Below are positions 1 to 8,504 of a stretch of 55,603 nt of DNA, piece by piece. Numbering within the stretch: the stretch's first letter is position 1; each line of letters begins with the position of its first letter. The notes beneath the pieces are model-generated. The model was not told the DNA's origin. It saw only the letters and a program-made list of their open reading frames with translations, and made no database searches. This DNA is from Mariniblastus sp. (GTDB taxonomy: Bacteria > Planctomycetota > Planctomycetia > Pirellulales > Pirellulaceae), in assembly GCA_028823415.1 (NCBI GenBank), contig JAPKBL010000025.1, forward strand, positions 1-55,603, written 5' to 3'. Both the position numbers and the translations under genes were made by a program.

Positions 1-60
1 TCGGAGAATCAGCCATCGGAGAATCAGCCATCGGAGAATCAGCTATCGGAGAATCAGCCT
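1..60. repeat. 15-bp tandem repeat, four copies
   Basis: Four contiguous 15-base units starting TCGGAGAATCAGC fill bases 1-60. Units 1 and 2 are identical and units 3 and 4 differ only in their last two bases. The array ends two bases before the recombinase stop codon and begins at the window edge, so the true copy number is unknown. No function is evident; an expanding short repeat is the simplest reading. Confidence 0.95.
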
Positions 61-61
61 T

Positions 62-970
62 TTATGCATTTCTTCGGGCGCGGGGGTGAGCTCTTTCGTA
101 GGCCTGTCGTAATCCAGCCGTGCTGACGTGGGTGTAGATCTGAGTTGTGACAAGGCTTTTGTGCCCTAGCAATTCCTGGACACTTCGAATGTCGGCTCCA
201 CGATCAAGGAGGTGAGTAGCGAAACTGTGCCGCAGTGTATGGGGGGAAGTTCGTAAATCCAATCCTGTCACTTTGAGGTACTTTTCAAGCATTCTCGCAA
301 CACTTCGGGTGGTGAGGCGTTTCCCGAATTTATTTAGAAAAATGGCGGAGGCTTCTTCTTTGCTCAAGCCACGGGCCGGAGTTCTTTTCCTTAACCAGGA
401 CCGCAAAGCTCGAATGGCGAAACTCCCTAATGGGGCAAGGCGTTCCCGTTTTCCTTTTCCCCGCACTCGGACGAGTCCGTCTTCTAAGTCTAGATCGTCG
501 AGATTTACTCCCACTAATTCGCTGACACGCAAACCGGCGGAATAGAGTGTTTCAAGGATTGCCCGATCTCGCAGTCCTAGCGGCTCTTTTTTTGACGGCG
601 CCGACAGCAGTTGGCCAATTTCTGAACCCGTCAGGAAATGCGGAAGTTTTCGTTCGCGTCGTGGGTTTCTCAATGGTTTCGCTGGGTTTGATTCACAAAG
701 CCCCTCGCGCTGACAGAATTTGAAGTAACTTCGCATCGATGCCAGTCGTCGCGAAACTGAACTCTTGGCGTAGCCCGACTCATGGAGTGCCGAGACGTAT
801 TTACGCAAATCCAAGGGAGTGATTTTCGAAGGTCTTGGAGTCGAGGTGAGCGTGTCGCACAAGAAGCCATAGAGAAGTTCCAGATCTTCTCGGTATGACT
901 TAATCGTCAACTCTGAACAGTTTCGCTCGACATTTAGATATCTCAAAAATCGGGGGATGGATTTTTCCAA
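62..970 (-). CDS. xerC: XerC/XerD-family tyrosine recombinase
   Basis: Site-specific recombinase of the phage-integrase family; chromosomal members resolve chromosome dimers at dif. The 302-residue length is normal for XerC/D. The N-terminal SAM-like core-binding domain covers about residues 5-90 and the catalytic domain about 110-290. All catalytic residues are visible: Arg148 (in AGLRVSE), Lys172, His244 and Arg247 (HTLRHSFATHLL), His270 (LLGHKSL) and Tyr279. The start is TTG with AGGAG about 10 bases upstream. A small conserved gene lies 82 bases upstream on the same strand, probably cotranscribed. No phage or integron genes are nearby, which favours a housekeeping Xer over a mobile integrase. 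XerC versus XerD cannot be decided by eye. Confidence 0.9.
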   Translation of the reverse strand: MEKSIPRFLRYLNVERNCSELTIKSYREDLELLYGFLCDTLTSTPRPSKITPLDLRKYVSALHESGYAKSSVSRRLASMRSYFKFCQREGLCESNPAKPLRNPRRERKLPHFLTGSEIGQLLSAPSKKEPLGLRDRAILETLYSAGLRVSELVGVNLDDLDLEDGLVRVRGKGKRERLAPLGSFAIRALRSWLRKRTPARGLSKEEASAIFLNKFGKRLTTRSVARMLEKYLKVTGLDLRTSPHTLRHSFATHLLDRGADIRSVQELLGHKSLVTTQIYTHVSTAGLRQAYERAHPRARRNA

Positions 971-1052
971 ATCGAGGTCGCTCCTGTATTGGGACCACGG
1001 TATCTACGAGGAAGATCGCCGGCATTTTACTGCGACTCAACCAACCAGCGGT

Positions 1053-1337
1053 TTAGAAGTTGTCTTCCCCTGAAAAGAGGTCCTCGCTGGAGAATAGATC
1101 CCCAAGATGCGGCGTGGCAAAGCGGCCCGGTGAGGTTTCTGAAGGTGCTTCGGTTTTTTGAATATTTCGAACTTTTTGGCTCAAGACCGCAGCATCGTAC
1201 CACGAGAAACTAAGTTTCCCGTCTGAGGCGTAGCGTCCGAGCGTGCGAAGCGTTTCGCCCTTCTTTTTGTCATTAAACAAAAATATGTAGCGTTCCTCAC
1301 CTTTTACTAGTGCTACTACGTTGATGTCTTGTGACAC
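1053..1337 (-). CDS. small conserved hypothetical protein upstream of xerC
   Basis: A 94-residue protein starting at GTG. The N-terminal two thirds is compact, with a motif resembling VVALVKGEERYIFLF, then a basic KKKGETLRTLGR segment and WYDAAVLSQKV. The last 30 residues are acidic and probably disordered. There is no signal peptide or membrane segment, so it is probably cytoplasmic. I remember similar short proteins from planctomycetes, but no function. It precedes xerC on the same strand and is probably the first gene of the pair. An 18-base palindrome lies just upstream and could be an operator. Confidence 0.7.
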   Translation of the reverse strand: MSQDINVVALVKGEERYIFLFNDKKKGETLRTLGRYASDGKLSFSWYDAAVLSQKVRNIQKTEAPSETSPGRFATPHLGDLFSSEDLFSGEDNF

Positions 1338-1889
1338 ATTTGCCCCCGTCGGTAATGGTTCGGGTCGAGCGACCCGAGTCGTGCGATTAGGATTTCAATT
1401 ACTTTGAAACCCACTGACTACATCGGCAGCAAATGGCTCTCTCAATAGAACGGTTTGAAGGATCGTTGATTGAATACAAATCGTGTTCCCTTTGGGCGTT
1501 AAAATCGGAACGACTTGTAGTTTCCAAATCATCATGGCAATCAATTTTTGAATAAAATGGAGACCGGCTCAAATGAATTCCCGAATTGATGCGAAGGTAG
1601 TTTGAAAGAGAGAGAACATTGAATTAATCAGCTTTTATTGGGTGTTTCTCAGTCCGGAATGATCTAAATTCAATTTGAGGAAGTCACTCTAGATTTTAAA
1701 CTTGGGTACCTTTTAGTTAGAATCTTGGAGGGATCCAATGCATCGCCCAGAGGAGGTCGCTGATGAACGAGAGTGATGGCATTCCATGCATGCTATAAAA
1801 AGCCCTCAATCGAAACTGGGCATCGATCGATACCTAAGATAATTCGTGAGATTAATCTATAAATTAGTTGGAAGGTTAAAGATAATCGG
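1338..1889. other. gene-free stretch, divergent promoter region
   Basis: About 550 bases between the leftward small gene/xerC pair and the rightward membrane protein. The only structure I can support is the palindrome TCGGGTCGAGCGACCCGA at 1360-1377, 23 bases upstream of the leftward start codon. No ORF of credible composition, tRNA or terminator was seen; the rest is AT-rich. Confidence 0.6.
1360..1377. promoter_or_regulatory. palindrome upstream of the small gene-xerC pair
   Basis: TCGGGTCGAGCGACCCGA: 8-bp arms around AG, 23 bases upstream of the GTG start. Location and symmetry suit a dimeric repressor operator, but no T run follows, so it is not a terminator. Confidence 0.4.
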
Positions 1890-2636
1890 ATGGAAGAAAA
1901 TCAAACCGACCAGTCGATCTCCCAAACTTCTACGTCCAGCACGGATGAACAGGATGTGGAACTGAAGCCATGGATTCATGATCTGTTCGATATTCGAGTA
2001 ATCGTGTTCTTGGTCTCGACCGGTGTGATTGCGATGACAGCAACCGTTCTGCTACTTTCAAAAGAAGATAAAAATGGCGGGAGCGATCCTGCAAGTCAGG
2101 CCAACCCCGCTCAAGTCGATCTCCCAACGGAGGTGGGGGCTTTCGGTAATACAACCGGGCCACCACTGATTGAATCTAAGCCGGCTGAAGTTTCAGAATC
2201 GACAATGGAAAAGTCGGAGAAAGAGGGAGGAGATAAGACTGGGTTTTCCAAACTGAGCATTAGACAGGAGTCGGATGGTAGTTTTAATTTGTCGATCCGT
2301 TCCGCGAAAGTCACTGGGTGTCAGGCCAAGAGTTCCGGGATTAGTGGTTGGTCGAACGAAGGCGAAGTGAGGTGGGATTTAGCGATCGAAGATCGAAAAA
2401 CCGGTTATTTTCGTTGCTTCATCACCTATCGCTCCAAATATGAAGGAAGGCTTGATATTTGTTTAGGGGATCGCAACCCAGTTACGTTTTACGCGCTCCC
2501 TCAGGATTCCGATTTTACCGAGCAGGTGATGGTGCGGCTGGATAAACCGGAGCGGCCAACGTTGGCGTTAATTGCACGGGAAATTGACTCCAATGCCGAT
2601 TTGATCATCAAGCGGATTCGGTTGGTGCCACGTTAG
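1890..2636 (+). CDS. single-pass membrane protein with CBM-like extracytoplasmic domain
   Basis: 248 residues. A Ser/Thr-rich N-terminus is followed by a single membrane helix at about residues 33-56 (VIVFLVSTGVIAMTATVLLL), a low-complexity linker and a C-terminal beta-rich domain at about 135-248. The spacing GWSN-x-GEVRWDLAI, GYFRCFITY, GRLDICLGD and LIIKRIRLVP resembles the beta-sandwich module at the C-terminus of planctomycete alpha-L-fucosidases and sulfatase-associated proteins, which would make it a carbohydrate- or ligand-binding domain. No catalytic domain is present. The module match is by pattern memory only. The gene stands alone. Confidence 0.65.
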   Translation: MEENQTDQSISQTSTSSTDEQDVELKPWIHDLFDIRVIVFLVSTGVIAMTATVLLLSKEDKNGGSDPASQANPAQVDLPTEVGAFGNTTGPPLIESKPAEVSESTMEKSEKEGGDKTGFSKLSIRQESDGSFNLSIRSAKVTGCQAKSSGISGWSNEGEVRWDLAIEDRKTGYFRCFITYRSKYEGRLDICLGDRNPVTFYALPQDSDFTEQVMVRLDKPERPTLALIAREIDSNADLIIKRIRLVPR

Positions 2637-2763
2637 CTCAGAGCTGCGGTTGCAGAACCACGTTGGCTCAGGACAATGAAAATGCAGCAGTCAGAGTGCC
2701 AGCAGTGATTGGACACGGGGGGCGTTTGGGACGGTTTGTTCGCGAATAACCCTTGCCCGTGCA

Positions 2764-3135
2764 CTAATCAGCGAAGGTTGCCATTGAGGCAATTACCTGG
2801 CTGACGGGGTCGTCAAATACACCTGCCTCGTCCGACTCAAATGCAGCTCGCCAGAGTTGGTAGGCACTTTCGTAGTCCGGCAATTCAGAGGTTTCCTCGT
2901 CGAGTTGAATTACGCATTTTTCCAATGCTTCCTCCGAATAAGGGAGGTGCGCGATGAATGTTGTCACACCGCCAGGGGCTTGCGTGTTGGGGATGGAAAC
3001 GCCGGACACGAAAATATGAATGATCGTGCCGAAATCGGCATCTTCATCGAGCCGGACGATTGTAATTCGCGAATCGGGTTCGCAATCTCGGGTCGCGTAG
3101 GTCCAGACTTGACCTACGGAAAATTGGGTAAGCAT
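2764..3135 (-). CDS. conserved hypothetical protein
   Basis: 123 residues, ATG start with a weak ribosome-binding site. It begins FSVGQVWTYATR and is acidic towards the C-terminus, with no signal peptide, membrane helix or known catalytic motif. The opening and IVRLDED/IIHIFVSGV strands suggest a small beta-barrel-like fold. The reverse frame carries an ORF, but its composition is much poorer. It follows the HTH-protein gene on the same strand after 73 bases, so the two may be cotranscribed. Function unknown. Confidence 0.65.
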   Translation of the reverse strand: MLTQFSVGQVWTYATRDCEPDSRITIVRLDEDADFGTIIHIFVSGVSIPNTQAPGGVTTFIAHLPYSEEALEKCVIQLDEETSELPDYESAYQLWRAAFESDEAGVFDDPVSQVIASMATFAD

Positions 3136-3208
3136 AACTTGTTACACCATGATGTCTTGTTAAACGTCGTTAAATTTTAAGTCGCGAAGGATCGAACGCG
3201 GTATCTGG

Positions 3209-4369
3209 TTAGGTCTTGCCTCGTTCCAATCGCCGGACAAATGCCTCGCGCGGAATTTTTGTAACCTCGGTTGTCGCGACCAAGTCGGTTCTCAAAATAT
3301 CGGTTTCTTTTTTACTCGTTGGCATTGTAAATTTGACCATGAAGCCGCCTACCTGAATTCCTTGCATTTCGTAAATCGGCGGCCAGAAATCTTCTGCCCG
3401 CGTAGCGAGGGCACGGGCTAGGAGGCGTGTCGCCCGCCCGGAAAATCCACCAAGCACCATCTCTAAACGGCCTTGAGATTCTCGGTGTACATAGAAAACA
3501 AAGGCGACTTCTTCTTTTGGGTTATCGCTCCCAAACCGATTCCAGACGCCTTGCTCGTCTTCATAGTAAAGCCCAGCGTCGAGTGTTTTATCGTTTTGGC
3601 TAAGATTTAGACCAGCAAAACAAGATGGAATATGGGGGTCGTTGTCACGGTATCTCATGAAAAAGGGAAGCGCTCTTTGAGCCGCATCGCTAACATTGTC
3701 TTGGCTCTCAAATGGATCGCAGTTGAAGGCTTTGGATAATACGATCTCGACAACTGGGTTGCTTTTGGTGCTCCCAATCCCAATAAGCGCTTTATCGCCT
3801 TTGGATTCTGAGAATTCGTTGTAAACCATCGAGGCTCTTCGGATGACCTCTTGCTCGTCCGCCTGTCCTGGGCTCCAGACGAGCGATTGTTTTAGGTGTT
3901 CGGGATGGGGCAGTGAGTCCGACGTCATCATGGACATATTGCCATCTGATTTTCGAAGTTTGGCGGTTCCGCCAAGGGTGGTGACACCATTTAAAATCTC
4001 ACCGAGCAGAACGGAGTCGGAAGCAACGACGAAAGAGACATCCGGGTTTTCAGCACTCACATCCTTTCGGACGCCCACACACATTTCCAAGCGTCGGCGT
4101 CTGGCCAGTAATTCCCAAAAGTTCTCTGGTTCGACGGAGAACAAGGCCCCCGGCAGTTGGTCGGCAGTTGCGTGACCGTGTTCAATTAGAAAATCACATA
4201 ACCTCGATAGTGCTTTCAGAGGAATGTACTTCACTTCGTTTTTGAGCAGCGCAGCAACCTGATGCCGATCGAGGCCGGTGTACTCCACAATTGCCTTAAT
4301 GGTACCGGGCCGTTTTCTTGGATCGGGAACGTGCCCCAAAAGCTCAGCGAGTCGGAAACTGTATTGCAT
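3209..4369 (-). CDS. HTH-domain protein with long C-terminal domain
   Basis: 386 residues from the ATG at 4367-4369, chosen because GAGGT lies 7 bases upstream; a longer TTG-initiated frame begins at 4408. Residues about 1-85 look like a Cro/C1-type helix-turn-helix (IKAIVEYTGLDRHQVAALL, then LKALSRLCDFLIE). The remaining 300 residues carry a motif LIGIGSTKSNPVVE around the middle and no recognised enzyme or receiver domain, so they may be a ligand-sensing module. Probable DNA-binding regulator; the target is unknown. The preceding region (4370-4721) is shared with the divergent SPOR-like gene. Confidence 0.65.
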   Translation of the reverse strand: MQYSFRLAELLGHVPDPRKRPGTIKAIVEYTGLDRHQVAALLKNEVKYIPLKALSRLCDFLIEHGHATADQLPGALFSVEPENFWELLARRRRLEMCVGVRKDVSAENPDVSFVVASDSVLLGEILNGVTTLGGTAKLRKSDGNMSMMTSDSLPHPEHLKQSLVWSPGQADEQEVIRRASMVYNEFSESKGDKALIGIGSTKSNPVVEIVLSKAFNCDPFESQDNVSDAAQRALPFFMRYRDNDPHIPSCFAGLNLSQNDKTLDAGLYYEDEQGVWNRFGSDNPKEEVAFVFYVHRESQGRLEMVLGGFSGRATRLLARALATRAEDFWPPIYEMQGIQVGGFMVKFTMPTSKKETDILRTDLVATTEVTKIPREAFVRRLERGKT

Positions 4370-4721
4370 CTCTTCAACCTCGAAATTTTCTTTGCAATCG
4401 CAAGGCAAGGGTACAGTGGTTTAATTTTCACCGTTACTGCTGCGATAGCGCCAATGTTGGATATGTGTCCATTAGACACCACTTTTCGAGATTTTAAGGT
4501 ATCGGCTTTGACGATGCAAAATTTTCCGGCGAATAATTAGGTTTTTGGGGGGATTTTTACCTTTAGCTTTTGAAAACGCCGCTGGGTTTGGGGGTTTTCC
4601 TGAATTTAAATTGGTCTGGCTCAAGTTTTACTGGTTTGGTACCGTCCCGCCGTGATGAAAACCGCCTTGAAATGAAAGCACTGAATGCGATCGTTGGCGG
4701 CACGAATGTCAGGAGAAAGAG
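4370..4721. other. divergent intergenic region
   Basis: About 350 bases between the leftward HTH gene and the rightward exported-protein gene. It should hold both promoters, but I see no convincing -35/-10 pair. It is T/G-rich around 4540-4640 with short G runs. No RNA gene or strong hairpin was recognised. Confidence 0.5.
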
Positions 4722-5918
4722 ATGAGTACAATTCGACTTTGTATTATTGGATTGCTAGCCGTAACGGTATTTTCTCAATCGGCTAACGCTCAGCGGTTCA
4801 AGTTGCCGTTTGGGAATAAAAAATCTGAAGAGCAATCCGTTGAGTCGAGGGAGCTAACCAAGAAGGCGGGACCCTGGCTGGTCATGTGTGCGTCGTTTGT
4901 TGGCGAAGACGGTCAGCAGCAAGCTCAGAGGCTCGCGGCTGAGTTAAGTGACAAGCATCGTTTAAAGACTTACGTCTACGTCCATGAATTCGATTTTGAA
5001 AAAAAGGTCGCTGACCAAGGGTTGGGATATGAAATTTTTGAGGATGGTGGCAAAACACAGCTCCGTCCGAAACGAATGAGAACGGCCAGCGCCTCGCAGA
5101 TCACAGAAACGGCGGTTTTGGTTGGAGAGTTCGCTTCTGTCGAGGATAGTCGTGCTCAGAAAACGCTTGCGATGATCAAGACTTTGAAGCCAGAGTCGAT
5201 GGTTACTTACGACAAGGAAGGCATCGAAAAAGATTCAACTTCGGTTTTACGCGCTTGGCGAAGTTTTTCGATGTTGAAGAGCAGCGATCCCAATGACCGA
5301 GCTAAAGGTCCGATGAAGGCCGCATTTATGATGCCCAACCCCATGCTCCCGGATGAGTATTTCCAAGCCCGAAAAATTGATGAGGCCGTCATCAGTTGGA
5401 ATCGAGATTCGAAATATAGCCTGCTGAAGAATAAAAGTATGTATACAGTGAAAGTCGCGTCTTTTAGTGGGAATTCCACGATGGAGTTGGAGGAAATCGC
5501 ACAAACTCGCGCTGAAGATTCGTGGCGAAAAAAGAACGACAGAGCGCAGACGGAAAGCAAGTTGGTCAATGCCGCGAAAAAAGCAACTGTACTTACCGAT
5601 TATTTGCGCAAGCAAGGGTTTGAAGCGTATGAGTTTCACGATCGGTATGAGAGTTATGTCTGCGTCGGCGGCTATGACTGGTTGAAACAAGATGACGGGC
5701 GAGGGATTCCCCGACAAAACCCGGAGATGGTGAAGACGATTGAGAAGTTCAAGGGGTCACCGGCGAATTTGCCAGGCAGACCTGGGGCGATTCGGTCGTA
5801 CACGTTGCCGGCGAAACTGGCGAAAGCTGGAATTGCCTGTGATTTGCAGCCGATTCCCGCGGTGACTCCCAAGGCGACCGAGCAAACCGCGTTGGGCGTG
5901 TTTAGTCGTTTAAAATAG
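4722..5918 (+). CDS. exported protein with two SPOR-like segments
   Basis: 398 residues beginning with a signal peptide (RLCIIGLLAVTVFSQSANAQ, probable cleavage after ANA). AGGAGAAAGAG directly precedes the ATG. Two regions have the SPOR-like pattern of a beta strand, helix and strand: about residues 48-90 (PWLVMCASF...KTYVYVHEF) and about 240-325 (YTVKVASF...GFEAYEFHDRYESYVCVGGYD). SPOR domains bind denuded peptidoglycan glycan strands in the periplasm. The match is structural pattern only, and the second segment is interrupted by a Lys/Arg-rich insertion. Monocistronic as far as seen. Confidence 0.65.
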   Translation: MSTIRLCIIGLLAVTVFSQSANAQRFKLPFGNKKSEEQSVESRELTKKAGPWLVMCASFVGEDGQQQAQRLAAELSDKHRLKTYVYVHEFDFEKKVADQGLGYEIFEDGGKTQLRPKRMRTASASQITETAVLVGEFASVEDSRAQKTLAMIKTLKPESMVTYDKEGIEKDSTSVLRAWRSFSMLKSSDPNDRAKGPMKAAFMMPNPMLPDEYFQARKIDEAVISWNRDSKYSLLKNKSMYTVKVASFSGNSTMELEEIAQTRAEDSWRKKNDRAQTESKLVNAAKKATVLTDYLRKQGFEAYEFHDRYESYVCVGGYDWLKQDDGRGIPRQNPEMVKTIEKFKGSPANLPGRPGAIRSYTLPAKLAKAGIACDLQPIPAVTPKATEQTALGVFSRLK

Positions 5919-6419
5919 AGACAACGCAAGCCAGTGTGCATCCAAGGCCTGTAGCCGCATGGTCTCAGGTCTTTTTCGTGGGCGAGGGCATGTGAAGTGG
6001 CCAGAGTTTGTCGCCATTTGCTTAGAAATGCTGCTTTTATTGGGACATTTTTGGCGACATGGGTAGGTTAGATGCACTAATTGAAGCCTGGTTTGCCGAT
6101 GGAACGCATAGCAAATGATCTGACGATCTTTCCTGTTTTCTAAGAGGTTGGGACGAGTCCTCGCTGAGCGGCCGGCAAAAAGCAAGGTATGCCACGAGAG
6201 GCGAGTCCGTTGGGCGTCTAAAAACAGGAGCTTTTCCTAAATGGCTGAATTTATTTGAGGTAAATAGGAACCCATATCGAATTCCTCAATGTTTTTTTTC
6301 AGGAATCCGCAAAGTCGCCCAGTAATTGGGGAGATTGGGATAAAAGCCCTTTAATAAACACTCGATTCCGCGTACAATCCTCGACTCAATTTTGATTTTA
6401 GAAACACGACGGCGATTCA
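5919..6419. other. gene-free leader region of rpmI
   Basis: 500 bases upstream of rpmI where infC would lie in many bacteria; no infC coding is present. It contains a distant inverted repeat TGTCGCCA/TGGCGACA at 6009-6016 and 6052-6059. A possible sigma-70 -10 box TACAAT lies at 6373-6378, with a poor -35 (TTTAAT) 17 bases before it. The leader could be regulatory, but no known r-protein leader could be recognised by eye. Confidence 0.5.
6373..6378 (+). promoter_or_regulatory. possible -10 box of the rpmI promoter
   Basis: TACAAT about 42 bases upstream of the rpmI start, with TTTAAT at 6350-6355 as a weak -35 at 17-base spacing. Only the -10 fits the consensus well. Confidence 0.35.
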
Positions 6420-6626
6420 ATGTCAAACAAAATGAAAACCCACAAGGGCACGAAAAAGCGTTTCCGCTTGACCGCGTCTGGGAAAGTTAAGCACCGTGCT
6501 GCGGGTAAGTCCCACCGAAATGTTCGAATGAGTGCCAAACGCACACGCAATCTTCGAGGCGGAACTCTCCTCGACGAATGTATGGTTCAGTCGATTGTGA
6601 AGTCTCTCGGTAAGTACAGTTACTAA
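6420..6626 (+). CDS. rpmI: 50S ribosomal protein L35
   Basis: 68-residue basic protein with the L35 signature KMKTHKGTKKRFRLTASGKV near the N-terminus and RNLRGG in the middle. The length is normal. L35 is a structural protein of the large ribosomal subunit. The ATG at 6420 fits the family N-terminus (MxxKMKTHKG). It is followed after 142 bases by rplT on the same strand. The usual upstream neighbour infC is absent from this window. Confidence 0.97.
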   Translation: MSNKMKTHKGTKKRFRLTASGKVKHRAAGKSHRNVRMSAKRTRNLRGGTLLDECMVQSIVKSLGKYSY

Positions 6627-6657
6627 AAGGTTTCTCGTTGGCGGCGGCATTTTTGTC

Positions 6658-6737
6658 GCTCTCCAAAATCGAGAGCTTAAGCAGAGACAAACTCTTTGCG
6701 TGCTTTGACGGGCAACCAACTTCAAACGACTGTTTGA
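6658..6737 (+). promoter_or_regulatory. hairpins in the rpmI-rplT spacer
   Basis: The spacer holds GCTCTC/GAGAGC (6658-6663 with 6671-6676) and TCAAAC/GTTTGA near 6721-6737. L20 represses its own operon in several bacteria by binding leader RNA, so these hairpins could be a regulatory site; that is inference from location only. Confidence 0.3.
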
Positions 6738-6768
6738 GGCCTGTTTAGCAAAATAAAAGGTAGATCAG

Positions 6769-7125
6769 ATGCGTACAACAAAGGGTGCAGCTCGCACCAA
6801 AGCGAAGCGTAAGCTTTTCAAAAGAGCAAAAGGGTATCGTGGCGGTCGCCGCAACATGTTGCGAACCGTGAAAGAGACCTTGATTCGGGCGGGTGTTTTC
6901 GCGTTCCGAGATCGCCGGGTCAAGAAGCGAACCTATCGTCGATTGTGGATCACACGTATCAACGCTGCTTGCCGTCAAAGGGGTTTGCGCTACAGTGAAT
7001 TTATCCATGGTTTACACAAAGCCGAAATCGAACTCGATCGTAAATCACTCTCGGAGATCGCGATTTGCGATCCGGCTGCTTTCGACGTGATCGTTGAATC
7101 TGCCAAAGAAGCACTGGCCGCTTAG
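6769..7125 (+). CDS. rplT: 50S ribosomal protein L20
   Basis: 118 residues, normal for L20. The lysine/arginine-rich N-terminal extension contains [19 protein letters not shown], followed by [21 protein letters not shown] and the RNA-binding globular part ([11 protein letters not shown]). L20 is an early assembly protein of the large subunit and a translational autoregulator in several bacteria. A strong terminator follows 30 bases after the stop, so rpmI-rplT is a separate transcription unit from pheST. Confidence 0.97.
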   Translation: MRTTKGAARTKAKRKLFKRAKGYRGGRRNMLRTVKETLIRAGVFAFRDRRVKKRTYRRLWITRINAACRQRGLRYSEFIHGLHKAEIELDRKSLSEIAICDPAAFDVIVESAKEALAA

Positions 7126-7154
7126 GACAGCATTCGGGAATTTGATATATTGAT

Positions 7155-7190
7155 AAGGGAGACAACTTTGGCCGGTTGTCTCCCTTTTTC
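7155..7190 (+). terminator. Rho-independent terminator after rplT
   Basis: A perfect 12-bp stem, AAGGGAGACAAC at 7155-7166 with GTTGTCTCCCTT at 7175-7186, an 8-base loop and a T run to 7189. Confidence 0.93.
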
Positions 7191-7387
7191 TATGAGAATA
7201 ACTAAGCAGACGTCACTAATTCTGGATTAAATTTACATTGTCTGACACTCGTATTTCAGAAACGCAAATCAATTTTATTTTGGGGAACCAATCTTCGAAT
7301 CTTTGAAGGGTAATCCAATACGCTGTGATGAGAGAAGATTTTACTATTCCTTTCAATTAATAAACAGGCAAACTGCCTGCTGCAGAA

Positions 7388-8428
7388 ATGTCCATCGAAC
7401 TCTTTTTAGAACAGCTCGAAGCCTTGGCTCAAGCGGCCAGCAAAGCATTCTCGGAGGCCGCTGATTCTGATCAACTAGATCAGGCACGTGTGGAATTTTT
7501 GGGTGCGAAAAACGGCAGGTTGAAATCGCTCCAAAAGAATATGGGGGCCGTTCCCGGCGATCAGAAAAAAACGGCCGGGATGAAATTGAATTCGGTAAAA
7601 AATAGTATTCAAGAGGCCTTTGAAGCTGCGCAGAGCCGGTTGTCGTCCGCGAGTGGTGCGGGGGAACGCGATTTGAAGTTTGATGCAACCTTGCCTGGGA
7701 ATGCGTTTCATGTGGGCCGTCTGCATCCGATTACACAGACCATCAATGAGCTGAAAGATATCATGGGAAGGCTTGGGTTTACTCCGGCGGAGGGGCCTGA
7801 GATTGAGGACGATTATCATAATTTCGAGGCCTTGAATATTCCGCGAGCCCATCCGGCTCGTGATCCGCTCGATAATTTTTATCTCTCCGTTGCAGAGTCG
7901 ACGTCTGGAAACGATTCGGCACTTTCGGGCAACCCTTTGTTGTTGCGTAGCCAAACCAGCACGGTTCAGATTCGTGTAATGGAAAATACGCAACCTCCTG
8001 TTCGAATCGTTTCATTGGGGCGCGTTTACCGGCCAGACACTGCCGATTGGTCACACTATCCGATGTTCCATCAGATCGAAGGTCTCATGGTGGATGAGAA
8101 TGTGAGTTTGGCCGACTTGAAGACGGTGCTGAAACTTTTTGCGTCGAGCTATCTTGGCGATGAAGTGCCGGTTCGGATTCGTCCTTCGTTTTTTCCTTTT
8201 ACCGAACCAAGCGTTGAAGCTGATTATTACTGGGACGGTAAATGGGTTGAGTTTGGAGGCGCGGGAATTGTCGATCCGAATGTTCTTCGTTCGGTCGGGT
8301 ATGATCCCGAAAAAGTGAGTGGATTTGCGTTTGGACTCGGGATCGAGCGGCTTTGCATGATTCGCCATCAGATCACCGACATTCGATATTTATTTACCAA
8401 CGATACGCGGTTTCTGCATCAGTTTTAA
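7388..8428 (+). CDS. pheS: phenylalanine-tRNA ligase, alpha subunit
   Basis: 346 residues, normal for bacterial PheS. It charges tRNA-Phe as an alpha2-beta2 complex with PheT. The N-terminal coiled-coil arm covers about residues 1-90. The class II catalytic core follows: motif 2 region around [22 protein letters not shown] and motif 3 [13 protein letters not shown] near the C-terminus. The [10 protein letters not shown] substrate-binding segment is present. pheT follows after 76 bases. The gene is preceded by the rplT terminator and so needs its own promoter, which I could not place. Confidence 0.96.
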   Translation: MSIELFLEQLEALAQAASKAFSEAADSDQLDQARVEFLGAKNGRLKSLQKNMGAVPGDQKKTAGMKLNSVKNSIQEAFEAAQSRLSSASGAGERDLKFDATLPGNAFHVGRLHPITQTINELKDIMGRLGFTPAEGPEIEDDYHNFEALNIPRAHPARDPLDNFYLSVAESTSGNDSALSGNPLLLRSQTSTVQIRVMENTQPPVRIVSLGRVYRPDTADWSHYPMFHQIEGLMVDENVSLADLKTVLKLFASSYLGDEVPVRIRPSFFPFTEPSVEADYYWDGKWVEFGGAGIVDPNVLRSVGYDPEKVSGFAFGLGIERLCMIRHQITDIRYLFTNDTRFLHQF

Positions 8429-8504
8429 TTTTCCTTAGGCCGTAACTTGTTGCTTGGTCAGCATTTTACAATTTCTCAATATCTCAAATTTAGACGATAG
8501 AAAA

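Noticed and set aside
1..60. CRISPR array
   Set aside because: The repeat units are contiguous 15-mers with no spacers, and no cas genes are near.
62..970. Integrase of a prophage or integron
   Set aside because: No attachment site, tRNA, phage or cassette genes nearby; the neighbours look chromosomal.
5247..5717. 156-residue minus-strand ORF inside the SPOR-like gene
   Set aside because: Overlaps a gene with a clear signal peptide and ribosome-binding site; no motif or binding site of its own.
7475..7993. 172-residue minus-strand ORF inside pheS
   Set aside because: Antisense to an intact, well-recognised pheS.
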